Positions 61,201-63,700 of a DNA stretch of 64,000 nucleotides are shown here, one piece after another; position 1 is the stretch's first letter, and every line of letters begins with the position of its first letter. Under the pieces are notes generated by a model that was not told the DNA's origin, did not search any database, and worked only from the letters and a program-made list of their open reading frames with translations. This DNA comes from Dermatemys mawii (taxonomy: Eukaryota > Chordata > Testudines > Dermatemydidae). Location: contig ML677334.1 of the NCBI GenBank assembly GCA_007922305.1, forward strand, positions 64,393,142 through 64,457,141, in the 5' to 3' direction. The position numbers and the translations under genes are program-made.

Positions 61201-63458
61201 TCCTTTTAGTGCTGAAAAAAATTATTTTAGATGTAATCAAAGCTTACCTTTTTATTTTCTGTCAAAAACATCAAAGGAATGTTCTTTAAAAATGAAGAGT
61301 CGGTAATAACTTGGATTATCTGTGTTTCAGTTTTGTTATTTATATTGGATACATGTGATAGTGCTGAATCACAGAAGGACTGGAAAATGACACTTTTTTC
61401 CATACTTTGCATTTGAGTTGTATTAAATGTCTGCTTGCTCTCTTTTTGCCCTTCTATAGCAAGTGGCTGGTTTCTGGAAAAAGTAGAAATCACAGATACA
61501 TCTACAAATGAAGTGTATTGCTTCAGCTGCAGCAGGTCTGCATTAAATGTCTTCATTATCTGAATGCTATTTTCTTAATAACATATACCACAAACTCTAC
61601 TTTATATTTTCACAATTGCTTTTTAAAAAACATTCAGTTTCAGGGTCTATTTATCCATTTGGTAGAGGGGCCGTAAGATTTATTTAGCTATGCAAGGTTA
61701 AAGCTAAAAGGAAGGCTTTTTCATGCAAGTGGTACACAAGGAGAATCATAACACTAATTTGGGGGTTTATCTGAAAAAAACAGTAAGGGGATTGGTTAAG
61801 AGTAGTACTGTACAAGCAGAAACCCATCTTAAACCTTAACTATTAATGAAAATATTGATAATTTACAGCTATTCATAAATATGTGTCAGTTAAATTGAAG
61901 AAATACACTTGTTTCTCAGAACTGAAATTAATAACTGAATACCTTTAGCATGATATTCCCTGCAATACCCTGAATTCTTAACATTTTTATAGAGCTTCAA
62001 ATTAAATGATAGAAACAAATGCTAGTAAAGATTTATGTTTATGGGTTCCTCCTTTTCTAGTGCACAATATAATTTTAATGAGCCTCTGAACAAAGAAGTA
62101 TAAAAATTTCACAAGTTTCCTGCTTTTAGAGAAAGGGTTATACTCTAGTGGTCCGAAAACAGGGTTAGGAGCTAAGAAAGTCCGATTCTGATCCTGACTC
62201 TAAATACTTCTGTGAGCTTGGGCAAGTCACTAAGGCCAAAAAATTCAAAATATCCTGTGATTTTCGATGTCTTTGTCTTTTGGATATTTAGCTTCAGACT
62301 TCAAGGGTCCAATTATCAGAAGTGTTGAGCACCTGTAACTCCCATTGACTTTGGCTGGAGTTGTGAGTGCACAGTATTTGTGAAAAGGTCCTAGGTGTCT
62401 CAAGTTGAGCATTCAAAATTAGTGGAGATTGTAAAAGATTCTGTCTTTCCCAGTTATTCCTTATGTAAAATAAGATTCCATGGTGATGGGCGTACTAAAG
62501 AATCATGGATGGATTATGTATATAGTTATACAACCAGGTTCTGACCTGCATCCATCATATACTGGGCTGATTGTAGTCTCTTGATTCTGAGGTTGGCGTT
62601 GCGCCTGACATTCTACAGCAGAATCAGGTCTGTAGTTCCCAGCGGCCATTACACCAGCCGGTATTAGAAGGAGCTTAATAGCATTCCAGCCAAGCCCCAT
62701 TCTACTCTCTGACAGAGCTGCAGGCGTAACTGGTGATTAATTGGCTCTACGGCAGCTGGTAACACCCCTTTTTTGCCCCCAGGGTATTCCAGCCCCTTTG
62801 CTAAACCAGAGCAAGAAAGGGGCCAGATCACACAAGAGAATCTAGCCCATCCAGTATACTTCACAGAAGGGTTTAAAGTCTTAGTTATTTTTAAAGCTTT
62901 TGAAGACAAAAATTGCTACCCATAAAGTAGTATGTATTAGCCTTGGTATTGCATTTGTACATTTTAACTTTGGATCCAGTCCTGTGTCCACTGAAGTCAG
63001 TGGCAAAGCTTTCACTGGCTTTTATTGGAGAAGAACTGGGCTACTGTGGAAATCAAAGGAGGGAGGAGGGTATCTAAAGGTCAATAAAGAGACATCAGAT
63101 TTAAATAGTAGCATACTTAGCCCTAAGAAGATATGATATGATATATACATTAATCTGTTAAAATATTTTTTCTTAATCTAAAATGACCAAGATTTGTGCC
63201 ATTCAGTGAAATCATCAATTTGTAACTTATCTATATGGTGCTTTTTTCTTTTGGCTCACTTCTGCTCCTGTTAAAATCAATGCCAAATTTCTCACTGAAA
63301 TCAGAAGGTGCAGAAGCAGGCCCTTGTTCTTTGTCTATTTGTTGGGTTTCAGATATACTGTATCTAATGTACCAATTATGGGTTTTTATATTTTTCCTTC
63401 AAGGTGGCTTGCTGAGGATGAAAATGATGGACGCACAGTAGTGCAGCTTTATGCATAA
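5136..63458 (+). CDS. Multi-PLAT-domain protein, LOXHD1-like paralogue, C-terminal 864 residues (18 exons)
   Basis: This is the 3' part of a gene for a protein made of tandem PLAT (LH2) domains, beta-sandwich modules that bind membranes or protein partners. The 18 exons I assembled are listed separately. They join in frame at every junction and total 2595 coding bases including TAA. In the visible 864 residues the modules are: 1 (second half only) about 1-67, 2 about 75-200, 3 about 210-325, 4 about 331-446, a short linker 446-466, 5 about 467-595, 6 about 597-716, and 7 about 745-864. The GTDA motif of the first half is kept in modules 2, 4 and 7, and the closing WL motif is kept in modules 1, 2, 4 and 7. 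No signal peptide or membrane segment is seen. Related LOXHD1 acts in hair-cell stereocilia. The ending here, WLAEDENDGRTVVQLYA, is not what I know of the LOXHD1 C-terminus, so orthology to LOXHD1 is unlikely. A PLAT-containing long form of RP1 is a candidate, by inference only. Confidence 0.9.
6394..6650 (-). pseudogene. PIF/Harbinger transposase fragment
   Basis: The minus strand encodes a fragment of a HARBI1-like transposase of the PIF/Harbinger DNA transposons. The open part reads WDNEQWLQNFGMCKATL, then LAPTLQSMDSKIRAAL, then EKQVVIALWKPAMLDCYWSV. This has the layout of the family's N-terminal region (W..NF.M....L..L...L.P.L...D...R.A...EK.V.IALW.LA....Y.SVA). It stops right after SVASI, lacks the catalytic DDE core and is a dead relic. 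Upstream codons (higher coordinates) keep weak similarity but are broken. Confidence 0.75.
7050..7160 (+). repeat. MIR-type CORE-SINE, 3' part
   Basis: The block around 7060-7158 reads like the 3' half of an amniote MIR: a TTAATACTTCCCTACCTACC stretch, then GATGTTGTGAAGAT, then GTGAAGCACTTTGAGA and GCACTATAAAAGAGCTA. Confidence 0.6.
7286..8072. mobile_element. Non-autonomous hAT element with C-rich interior
   Basis: The terminal inverted repeats are CAGGGGTGGACAAACT on the left and AGTTTGCCCACCCCTG on the right (15 of 16 match). The flanks ATTTAGAC (7278-7285) and CTTTAGAC (8073-8080) are an 8-bp target duplication with one difference, as expected for hAT transposons. The interior is a degenerate C-rich array of CCCCTGACCACCCCC-like units from about 7370 to 7860. 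It gives long proline-rich open frames that are not genes. No transposase is encoded. Confidence 0.85.
8343..8475 (+). CDS. Exon 2: PLAT module 1, end
   Basis: The acceptor is TTCTGCCTGCAG and the donor is CTCAGG|G|GTATGC at 8476. It encodes LRLKDLDTKQELGFYSANQW and then LFKEDGSETVTELAAV, the closing strands of a PLAT domain with the family QWL motif. It enters in phase 0 and leaves with one base, which joins AA of the next exon to make a Glu codon. Confidence 0.88.
8476..9841. other. Intron
   Basis: This is AT-rich intron. It holds one small hairpin repeat at about 9531-9602 (TCATCCAAAGCCCATTGAAG facing CACTTCAGTGGACATTGGAT). Nothing else is recognised. Confidence 0.6.
9842..9993 (+). CDS. 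Exon 3: PLAT module 2, first half
   Basis: The acceptor is TTTCCTGGCAG and the donor is GGTCAG|GTTAGT. It reads VLYSVSVHTGTLPASGTDAN, then VFITIFGENGDSCKRKL, ending SFERGQ. This is a canonical PLAT first half with the GTDANV and GENGD motifs. The exon starts with two bases completing a codon and ends at a codon boundary (phase 0). The longest open frame over this spot is in another frame and is not the gene. Confidence 0.93.
9994..11129. other. Intron, nothing recognised
   Basis: This is AT-rich intron without a repeat family or exon that I can name. Confidence 0.5.
11130..13475 (+). mobile_element. CR1-type LINE, decayed
   Basis: This is a sense-strand CR1 relic. An endonuclease segment around 11180-11330 reads DTVGITETWWDKSHDCTDIE. 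A later segment at 12354-12560 carries the inter-domain region and PYFASVFT, followed by reverse transcriptase remnants such as VPENSRRANM near 12745. The 3' end near 13240-13475 has the GACCACTGTCAGGAGACAGG-like segment typical of these CR1s (here with one difference). Stops and shifts throughout show that it is dead. Confidence 0.85.
12003..12093 (+). repeat. Single-arm copy of the fold-back repeat, inside CR1
   Basis: GTGACAAAGAGTCTTGTCAC, then CCTTATAGATTAACAG, then GGGTGAATACCCACTTTGTC match one arm of the fold-back elements at 41276, 41726 and 53918. This copy is not folded back: it carries only one arm. It lies within the CR1 element at 11130-13475, so it inserted after that CR1. Its target duplication is not clear. 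Confidence 0.7.
13476..16069. other. Intron, mostly unrecognised
   Basis: This intronic stretch has a run of 13 G at about 13849-13861 beside GGTCAAAAAATGAGGACATG. The remainder is AT-rich. No exon is visible, and the frames at 14457-14693 and 15306-15500 show no family similarity. Confidence 0.5.
16070..16985 (+). mobile_element. CR1-type LINE, 3' fragment
   Basis: The C-terminal reverse transcriptase region reads QERDLGVIVDSSLKSSTQCA, then AVKKANRMLGLIKKGID at 16144-16404, a well-preserved CR1 signature. The 3' untranslated region ends near 16985 with GGATGGCCGTTCTTATG. The reading frame is broken after LESCMQM. Confidence 0.88.
17333..17585 (+). CDS. Exon 4: PLAT module 2, second half
   Basis: The acceptor is TTTTCCTATCAG and the donor is ATTCAGG|GTGAGA. 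It reads VNSFSVRAVDLGMLIKVLVE, then GYGAGWFLDQITIQ, then CQQWLDSGVGDGRMERELRL. All landmarks of a PLAT second half are present: the AVDLG start, GWFL core and QWL close. At 253 bases it is the second longest exon here. It enters in phase 0 and leaves in phase 1. Confidence 0.95.
17586..20419. other. Intron
   Basis: This is intron sequence. Apart from the antisense LINE fragment at 17732-17953 and a short GATATA tandem near 19080-19105, I recognise nothing in it. Confidence 0.55.
17732..17953 (-). mobile_element. LINE reverse transcriptase C-terminal fragment (L2-like)
   Basis: On the minus strand an open stretch reads SVARAFCSAFPDIWNSLLSF, then FKFHLKTYLL. This pattern (AF...P..WNSL....R......FK..LKT.L) is the C-terminal tail common to L2-like and related LINE proteins. 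It is short and isolated, a relic. The exact clade is uncertain. Confidence 0.6.
20420..20655 (+). CDS. Exon 5: PLAT module 3, first part
   Basis: The acceptor is GTTTCACTAG and the donor is CGTGAG|GTAAAA. It reads GTWDVIVTTSDASNVSPKMS, then LTICGEKGTSIPVL, then EIEDARNGEIWHCRE. The module is divergent: SNVSPKM stands where GTDANV is expected. The first half and most of the second half are fused in this one exon. It starts with two bases completing a Gly codon and ends in phase 0. Confidence 0.9.
20656..23059. other. Intron, nothing recognised
   Basis: This AT-rich intron has no identifiable repeat family or exon. A T-rich polypyrimidine tract precedes the acceptor at 23059. Confidence 0.5.
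23060..23186 (+). CDS. Exon 6: PLAT module 3, end
   Basis: The acceptor is TTGTATGTGCAG and the donor is CAGCAG|GTTTGT. It reads VKLQHRKSKEILEFPFLRNF, then ADAEGSTVAELPVL. This aligns with the closing strands of a PLAT domain, with LRNF where the family usually has RWL. It enters in phase 0 and leaves in phase 1. Confidence 0.88.
23187..25005. other. Intron
   Basis: This is intron. The part at about 23640-24140 resembles a decayed LINE open reading frame and is listed separately. The rest is not recognised. Confidence 0.5.
23640..24140 (+). mobile_element. Possible decayed LINE 3' open reading frame (L2-like)
   Basis: The sequence follows the layout of the C-terminal part of L2-like LINE proteins: a CTGCATTGACTTCCTATAT segment (HWLP-like), then TCAGTCCTAAATGGTCTGTG (KALNGL-like), then ATCAGTGAAGGCATTCATGC. 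Frames are broken throughout. This rests on remembered family patterns only and is weakly supported. Confidence 0.35.
25006..25154 (+). CDS. Exon 7: PLAT module 4, first half
   Basis: The acceptor is CCCCACGACAG and the donor is GGAAAG|GTGTGG. It reads KEYVLYITTAASLESGTDAE, then VYVTLRGLLGDTGRRKL, ending LFTKGK. The GTDA and GDTG motifs of a PLAT first half are present. The exon starts with two bases and ends in phase 0. A 20-kb intron follows. Confidence 0.93.
25500..26380 (+). repeat. Pyrimidine-rich degenerate tandem tract
   Basis: The plus strand is strongly C/T-rich, with short themes such as CCCAGTCTC, CAGTCCCAGT and CCAGCCAGT recurring at irregular spacing. The result is several overlapping proline- and serine-rich open frames, none of which resembles a protein family. 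I read it as a degenerate minisatellite or the interior of a non-autonomous element. Confidence 0.6.
26594..26735. repeat. Dispersed repeat, shared with 44524-44665
   Basis: This shares an ordered series of words with 44524-44665: a CCTGTGTGTATGAG stretch, GCGCCTGGAGTCAGAGAAT, then CAGCAGTG. The two are diverged members of one repeat family. The class is unknown. Confidence 0.5.
27060..28180 (-). mobile_element. Ty3/Gypsy retrotransposon internal relic
   Basis: Read on the minus strand, a gag-like or capsid-like stretch at 27775-28152 contains FHQTVQESGENVECFVREL and FGNAKHESIRNTLV. An RNase H fragment near 27650 reads like TDHKSL. A connector at 27354-27578 reads EKNLVVADTTSRSPKS, the VVADTLSR-type motif after RNase H. 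The order gag, RNase H, connector fits a Gypsy element with the protease and reverse transcriptase deleted near 27760. It is broken in many places and inactive. Confidence 0.75.
28245..28257 (-). other. Primer-binding-site-like sequence of the Gypsy relic
   Basis: The minus strand reads TGGTATCAGGAGT, and the plus-strand neighbour at 28258 is TGTTAAG. TGGTATCAG is the initiator-methionine-tRNA type of primer-binding site used by many Ty3/Gypsy elements. Its place just upstream (in the minus direction) of the gag-like stretch fits a 5' LTR edge at 28258. The outer LTR limit is not clear. Confidence 0.5.
28550..29143. mobile_element. LTR-like repeat
   Basis: The block begins TGTGACAAATTTGCC and ends TGTATTGCAACA, with TG...CA ends. 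It holds a TAATTAGCTTCAGGTGCC segment that recurs in turtle LTR-type repeats. A 163-codon open frame inside is serine- and proline-rich and is not gene-like. No target duplication was found, so the class is tentative. Confidence 0.45.
31591..31878. mobile_element. Short terminal-inverted-repeat element
   Basis: The left end GGGTACATTCACACAG and the right end CTGTGTAGATGTACTC are imperfect inverted repeats. They match the ends of the element at 33622-33932. It is a non-autonomous DNA element with no coding capacity. Confidence 0.6.
31880..32800. repeat. Probable unclassified repeat
   Basis: This purine-rich stretch carries several short frames on both strands without family similarity. Its composition differs from the AT-rich intron around it and suggests an old LTR or other interspersed repeat. 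I cannot name it. Confidence 0.3.
33622..33932. mobile_element. Short terminal-inverted-repeat element
   Basis: The ends GGATATGTCTACACAGC and GCTGTGTAGACGTACCC are inverted repeats of each other, and the same family as 31591-31878. The interior has no coding capacity. The target duplication is not resolved. Confidence 0.65.
34801..34941. repeat. Dispersed repeat, shared with 44391-44515
   Basis: Ordered shared words with 44391-44515 are TCAGAATCAACA, AGCCTTC, CCAGTGATGATGA and GGAAAGTCTGTAAGAATGGC (with small changes). They are two diverged copies of an unnamed repeat. Confidence 0.6.
35010..37480 (-). mobile_element. CR1-like LINE, antisense, decayed
   Basis: On the minus strand, an endonuclease N-terminus at 37203-37445 reads SNSRHLSNKQEELELLIYKH. 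A reverse transcriptase piece at 35968-36177 reads SGGMDNLHPKILKELVKVLS. The 3' untranslated part extends to about 35010 with the CR1-type GTGTGACCTCTATTTTAAC region. The coding part is shifted and interrupted, so it is dead. Confidence 0.8.
37440..37770. repeat. Unclassified repeat-like block
   Basis: This block has a GC-rich left part (CCTCGGCACC to CTCTGAGCAG) and an AT-rich right part with AATGTCATTTCAAC. The minus-strand frame of 104 codons has no recognisable domain. It is probably an interspersed repeat. Confidence 0.3.
38833..39505. mobile_element. Terminal-inverted-repeat element with TATAGCG palindromes
   Basis: The ends GCCATGGTTACA and TGTAACCAGTGC are inverted repeats (10 of 12). 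Both sides are flanked by CTCAG (38828-38832 and 39506-39510), a possible 5-bp duplication. The sub-terminal regions are full of small palindromes around TATAGCGCTATA. It is richer in CpG than the surrounding intron. No open frame of note is present. Confidence 0.65.
40859..41075. mobile_element. Inverted-repeat MITE-like element
   Basis: The left arm at about 40901-40946 (CAAAGTGGGTGAGGTAATAT, then GACCAGCTTCT) pairs with the right arm at about 41024-41072 (AGAAGTTGGTCCAGT, then ATTACCTAACCACCCACC). A related copy lies at 49238-49385. It is non-coding. Confidence 0.65.
41276..41530 (+). mobile_element. Fold-back retroposon 1 with 14-bp target duplication
   Basis: A perfect 14-bp duplication TATTAAGTGTCTGA (41276-41289 and 41517-41530) brackets a near-palindrome. 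The left arm runs from 41288 (GACAAAGAGTCCTGTGGCAC) to about 41365. The right arm ends at 41475 with the reverse complement. Beyond the right arm a single tail continues through GACTAACACGGCTACCCCTC to TGATTC. The centre repeats CACTTCGTCGGATG twice. The long duplication points to insertion by LINE machinery rather than by a DNA transposase. Confidence 0.85.
41726..42000 (-). mobile_element. Fold-back retroposon 2 with 14-bp target duplication
   Basis: A perfect duplication GCTATTCCTCCCTG lies at 41726-41739 and 41987-42000. The body begins AATCAGAGGGGTAGCCGTG, which is the tail of element 1 in reverse complement, so this copy lies in the opposite orientation. Its arms run from 41774 (AGAAGTGACAAAGAGTCCTG) and back to 41986 (CTTTGTCACTTCT). 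The centre holds an extra small hairpin, GATGAAGTGGGCTAATACCC. Confidence 0.85.
42240..42758. repeat. Probable LTR-like or unclassified repeat
   Basis: This non-coding stretch (GTCACAGGGTGACAGATCC at the left) leads directly into the duplicated block at 42759. It has the composition of an interspersed repeat rather than intron background. No ends could be defined. Confidence 0.3.
42759..42983. repeat. Duplicated block, copy A
   Basis: From GGACTTTGGGCGGACTTT to ACAAGGGGATAGAG this block matches 44874-45096 nearly base for base, with scattered changes. It ends exactly at the target site of the hAT element at 42984. Confidence 0.85.
42984..43897. mobile_element. Non-autonomous hAT element with perfect 8-bp target duplication
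   Basis: The left end CAAAGGTTCCCAAACT and the right end AGTTTGGGAACCACTG are inverted repeats with small differences. A perfect 8-bp duplication GGATAGAG lies at 42976-42983 and 43898-43905. No transposase is encoded; the interior is AT-rich. Confidence 0.88.
44391..44515. repeat. Dispersed repeat, partner of 34801-34941
   Basis: This carries the same ordered words as the block at 34801 (TCAGAATCAACAGCCTTC, CCAGTGATGATGA, GAGAAAGTCTCTAAGTGTGG). It runs directly into the block at 44524-44665, which is related to 26594-26735. Confidence 0.6.
44524..44665. repeat. Dispersed repeat, partner of 26594-26735
   Basis: Shared words are GTCTCTGTGTGTAGTG, CGCCCAGGTTCAGAGAAT and TTAGCAGTG. The class is unknown. 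Confidence 0.5.
44874..45114. repeat. Duplicated block, copy B, with a stub of the hAT end
   Basis: Positions 44874-45096 repeat copy A. At 45097-45114 the block continues with CAGAGGTTCCCAAACTTT, the same transposon end at the same target site, and then diverges. It ends 156 bases before the exon at 45271. Confidence 0.85.
45271..45469 (+). CDS. Exon 8: PLAT module 4, second half
   Basis: The acceptor is TTGCCTGTTTCAG and the donor is GCTACAG|GTAAAT. It reads VDVFRVEAVDVGSLQELVVD, then GSDWQLEKIIVHEP, then KAQTWLKDGKKSALITL. The AVDVG, W-x-LEK and TWL landmarks of a PLAT second half are present. It enters in phase 0 and joins exon 7 in frame across the 20-kb intron. It leaves in phase 1. 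Confidence 0.94.
45470..47015. other. Intron
   Basis: This intron holds one small hairpin repeat at about 46525-46592 (GATCCAAAGCCTATTGATGT facing ATTGACTTCAGTGAGCTTTG). Nothing else is recognised. Confidence 0.6.
47016..47075 (+). CDS. Exon 9: short linker exon
   Basis: The acceptor is CTTTCAAATAG and the donor is AAATCAG|GTAAAT. The 60 bases read IQERRSTAVLPLKKQQMKS, basic and without PLAT character, linking modules 4 and 5. It enters and leaves in phase 1, so skipping it would keep the frame. It is supported only by splice sites and phase, so it is less certain than its neighbours. Confidence 0.65.
47390..47556 (+). CDS. Exon 10: PLAT module 5, first half
   Basis: The acceptor is TTTGTTCAG and the donor is GATCAA|GTAACA. 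It reads GTWRIHLTKLCEETTEEFDK, then LVMVFYGSNGKSNPIS. It aligns with the first half of a PLAT domain but lacks GTDA. It starts with two bases completing a Glu codon and ends in phase 0. Confidence 0.85.
47572..47590. repeat. (TA)n microsatellite
   Basis: About nine TA units begin 15 bases after the splice donor at 47557. Confidence 0.9.
47942..48298. mobile_element. Non-autonomous hAT-like element with 8-bp target duplication
   Basis: The ends TAGGGTGACCA and TGGTCACCCTG are inverted repeats (10 of 11). The flanks CCACTAAA (47934-47941) and CCACTAGA (48299-48306) form an 8-bp duplication with one difference. The interior is GC-rich and non-coding; the open frames across it on both strands are artefacts of its composition. 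Confidence 0.8.
48496..48718 (+). CDS. Exon 11: PLAT module 5, second half
   Basis: The acceptor is TTACTTCTTAG and the donor is CTTTCTG|GTAGGT. It reads VHFPFDLGMLYKVRFGLQSL, then QLSLHHFKMQNTATLDTFSL, then DRWIELPVEW. The DLG..YKVR start is PLAT-like, but the closing WL motif is missing. This is the most divergent second half. It enters in phase 0 and leaves in phase 1. Confidence 0.88.
49238..49385. mobile_element. MITE-like repeat interrupted by a (GA)n run
   Basis: TATTGTAGCCATGTTGGTCC, then GACAAGGTAGGTGACATAGT, then GAACTAACTTCTGTTGG and GAGCTACACAGAGCTCTTCC match the family of the element at 40859-41075. A run of 14 GA units lies at 49268-49295 within it. Confidence 0.7.
49886..50285. 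mobile_element. LTR-like repeat
   Basis: This begins TGTGGCAAGGTGCC and contains a TATA-like GGTTTAAAAAGGAC near 50138 and TTAATTGGTATCAGCTGATC after it. That layout suggests an LTR with a promoter. The right end is unclear, near the CACACA run at about 50284. Confidence 0.4.
50331..50512 (+). repeat. MIR-type CORE-SINE
   Basis: GAGAGCACTGGAATGGGACT, GTTCCCAGCTCTGCC, then GCCTCAGTTTCCCCATCTGT and TGTAAAGCACTTTGAGC follow the MIR consensus in order. Confidence 0.8.
50870..51470 (-). mobile_element. CR1-type LINE, 3' end, antisense
   Basis: The plus-strand text CATAGGCTCATAAACTTTAA, then AAGGGATCATCATGATCATC and TAGTCTGACCT is the reverse of a CR1 3' end. The 3' terminus is near 50870. The open frames here have no coding meaning. 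Confidence 0.75.
52234..52321. repeat. Hairpin repeat
   Basis: GGGCCAGATCCTCAGCTGGT pairs imperfectly with ACACCAGTTGGGAATCTGGT across a core TTGATTTCAATGG. It is a small palindromic non-coding repeat, one of several in this window. Confidence 0.75.
52807..52961 (+). CDS. Exon 12: PLAT module 6, first half
   Basis: The acceptor is TGATCTTGCAG and the donor is AATGAG|GTATTT. It reads ITYHVTVFSSNVLNKRNVVL, then VTVCVCGINGDTGDRILGW. The G-x-NGDTGDR motif of PLAT is clear, but NKRNVVL replaces GTDANV. It starts with two bases and ends in phase 0. Confidence 0.92.
53106..53181 (+). CDS. Exon 13: PLAT module 6, middle
   Basis: The acceptor is TTTTTTGCAG and the donor is AAAACAA|GTAAGT. It reads SFTAQMDAVDLGELHKVVLS and then VSSKT, with the AVDLG landmark. 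An intron of only 144 bases precedes it. It enters in phase 0 and leaves in phase 1. In this module the second half is split over exons 13, 14 and the start of 15. Confidence 0.92.
53222..53297. repeat. Hairpin repeat
   Basis: GAGCCTGATCCTGCAGG faces GTGAGATCAGGTCC. It is a short imperfect inverted repeat in the intron. Confidence 0.55.
53918..54144 (+). mobile_element. Fold-back retroposon 3 with 12-bp target duplication
   Basis: A perfect 12-bp duplication TGACTGTTCTAA (53918-53929 and 54133-54144) brackets a near-palindrome. Arms at 53931-54005 and 54013-54090 are separated by a loop of 7 bases. The single tail AACACGGCTACCTCTCTGAT ends at the right duplication. The transcript of this intron would fold into a hairpin of about 75 base pairs. 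Confidence 0.88.
54320..54420 (+). repeat. Possible MIR fragment
   Basis: AGAAGTTAAGCACTAAACTG, then GACTCTTGGG and CCCTGTGATCTTGCAC follow the order of a MIR 5' half but are strongly diverged. Confidence 0.4.
54421..55337. other. Intron, nothing recognised
   Basis: This is intron with one GC-richer patch near 54780-55060. The open frames there (54739-54972 and 54858-55130) show no family similarity and no splice logic. Confidence 0.5.
55338..55416 (+). CDS. Exon 14: PLAT module 6, near end
   Basis: The acceptor is TTCTGTTTGTAG and the donor is AATGA|GTAAGC. It reads CRLDVKTLHLKEALKQEPVY and then IFEVN. It enters with two bases (phase 1) and leaves in phase 2. The stop codon visible in the frame lies in the donor (GAGTAA) and is spliced out. 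Confidence 0.88.
55626..55914 (+). CDS. Exon 15: end of PLAT module 6 and first half of module 7
   Basis: The acceptor is GTCTTGCAG and the donor is GGAAAG|GTTAGC. The first base completes a Glu codon, then VFSLDAHEPEIRREIPV closes module 6. A linker of about 28 residues follows. Module 7 begins VEYIIKVYTGDKKGAGTDAN and runs through VHVILFGDEDSSELVQL to DPFERGK. This is the most canonical PLAT first half in the window. It is the longest exon (289 bases) and leaves in phase 0. Confidence 0.95.
55915..57722. other. Intron, nothing recognised
   Basis: This is intron without a named repeat or exon. Confidence 0.5.
57723..57801 (+). CDS. Exon 16: PLAT module 7, middle
   Basis: The acceptor is TTCAATTTTGAAG and the donor is GGATTTG|GTAAGT. 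It reads SDIFRIKTKSLGSLRSIEIG and then HDGKGF. The D-x-F and IGHDGKG motifs are typical of PLAT second halves. It enters in phase 0 and leaves in phase 1. Confidence 0.95.
57908..58001. repeat. Hairpin repeat
   Basis: GCTTGATCCTTAGCTGGAGT pairs with ACCCAGCTAAGGATCTAACC, with a core CCATTCAAGACAATGGAG. It belongs to the same family as 52234-52321. Confidence 0.8.
58281..58539. mobile_element. Inverted-repeat retroposon-like element, related to the fold-back family
   Basis: Left arm AAAGAAAGAGGCATACTTGT, GGCACCCTAGAGACTAACAC and right arm GTTAGTCTCTAAGGTGCCCC, AAGTACTCCTCGTTCTTT are inverted repeats. They are separated by about 120 bases containing a different sequence. The outer left end TCAGAGTGGTAGCAGTGTTA resembles the tail of the fold-back elements. 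The right end is truncated and the target duplication is unclear. Confidence 0.7.
59341..59470 (-). repeat. MIR-type CORE-SINE, antisense
   Basis: CATTTTACAGATGGGGAACT, GGCAGAGCCAGGAATTGAAT and CCAGGTCTTCTGAATCCCAG are the reverse of the MIR consensus, in order. Confidence 0.85.
61460..61535 (+). CDS. Exon 17: PLAT module 7, near end
   Basis: The acceptor is CCCTTCTATAG and the donor is AGCAG|GTCTGC. It reads SGWFLEKVEITDTSTNEVYC and then FSCS, with the GWFLEK core motif. It enters in phase 1 and leaves in phase 2. The donor is weak beyond GT (GTCTGC instead of a GTAAGT-like sequence). Confidence 0.93.
61536..63403. other. Last intron
   Basis: This intron holds a MIR fragment at about 62156-62240 (CTGTGAGCTTGGGCAAGTCA) and a small hairpin repeat near 62968-63022 (CCACTGAAGTCAGTGGC). 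Nothing else is recognised. Confidence 0.6.
63404..63458 (+). CDS. Exon 18: last coding exon, C-terminus of module 7
   Basis: The acceptor is TTTTTCCTTCAAG. The first base completes an Arg codon, then WLAEDENDGRTVVQLYA and TAA (63456-63458). The RWL...DDG-type ending closes the PLAT fold, so the protein ends with the domain and has no tail. Confidence 0.94.
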
Positions 63459-63700
63459 TTGTTTTCTGGGATTCAAAGTGGATATGCTGCTTCTTCAGAT
63501 TCATGCTGATTTGATTTATTTGTATTTTAAAATGATGAAGGTACTGTAATTATAATGGAGAACTGTCAAAACAATAGATTAAAAACATCAGTGGAGATTA
63601 AACAGGTCTAATGTGAACAACACATTGCAACCCTACTAGGAATTCTTAACAGCTTTGCACAACTGAACTGTAAATAAAGCAGAAATTTAGAGCTATACTA
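63459..63700 (+). other. 3' untranslated region
   Basis: This is AT-rich sequence after the stop, running to the poly(A) signal. The exact cleavage site is not known; it is expected 10-30 bases after 63678. Confidence 0.7.
63673..63678 (+). terminator. Poly(A) signal AATAAA
   Basis: A canonical AATAAA lies about 215 bases after the stop codon, in ACTGTAAATAAAGCAG. It is the first canonical signal after the stop and fits the end of the PLAT gene. Confidence 0.75.

Larger units (their letters stand above)
57802..61459. other. Intron
   Basis: This intron carries the repeats at 57908-58001, 58281-58539 and 59341-59470 and a run of 10 G near 59971-59980. A pair of inverted 8-15 base words around 59868-59915 is another small hairpin. 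The remainder is AT-rich. Confidence 0.6.
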
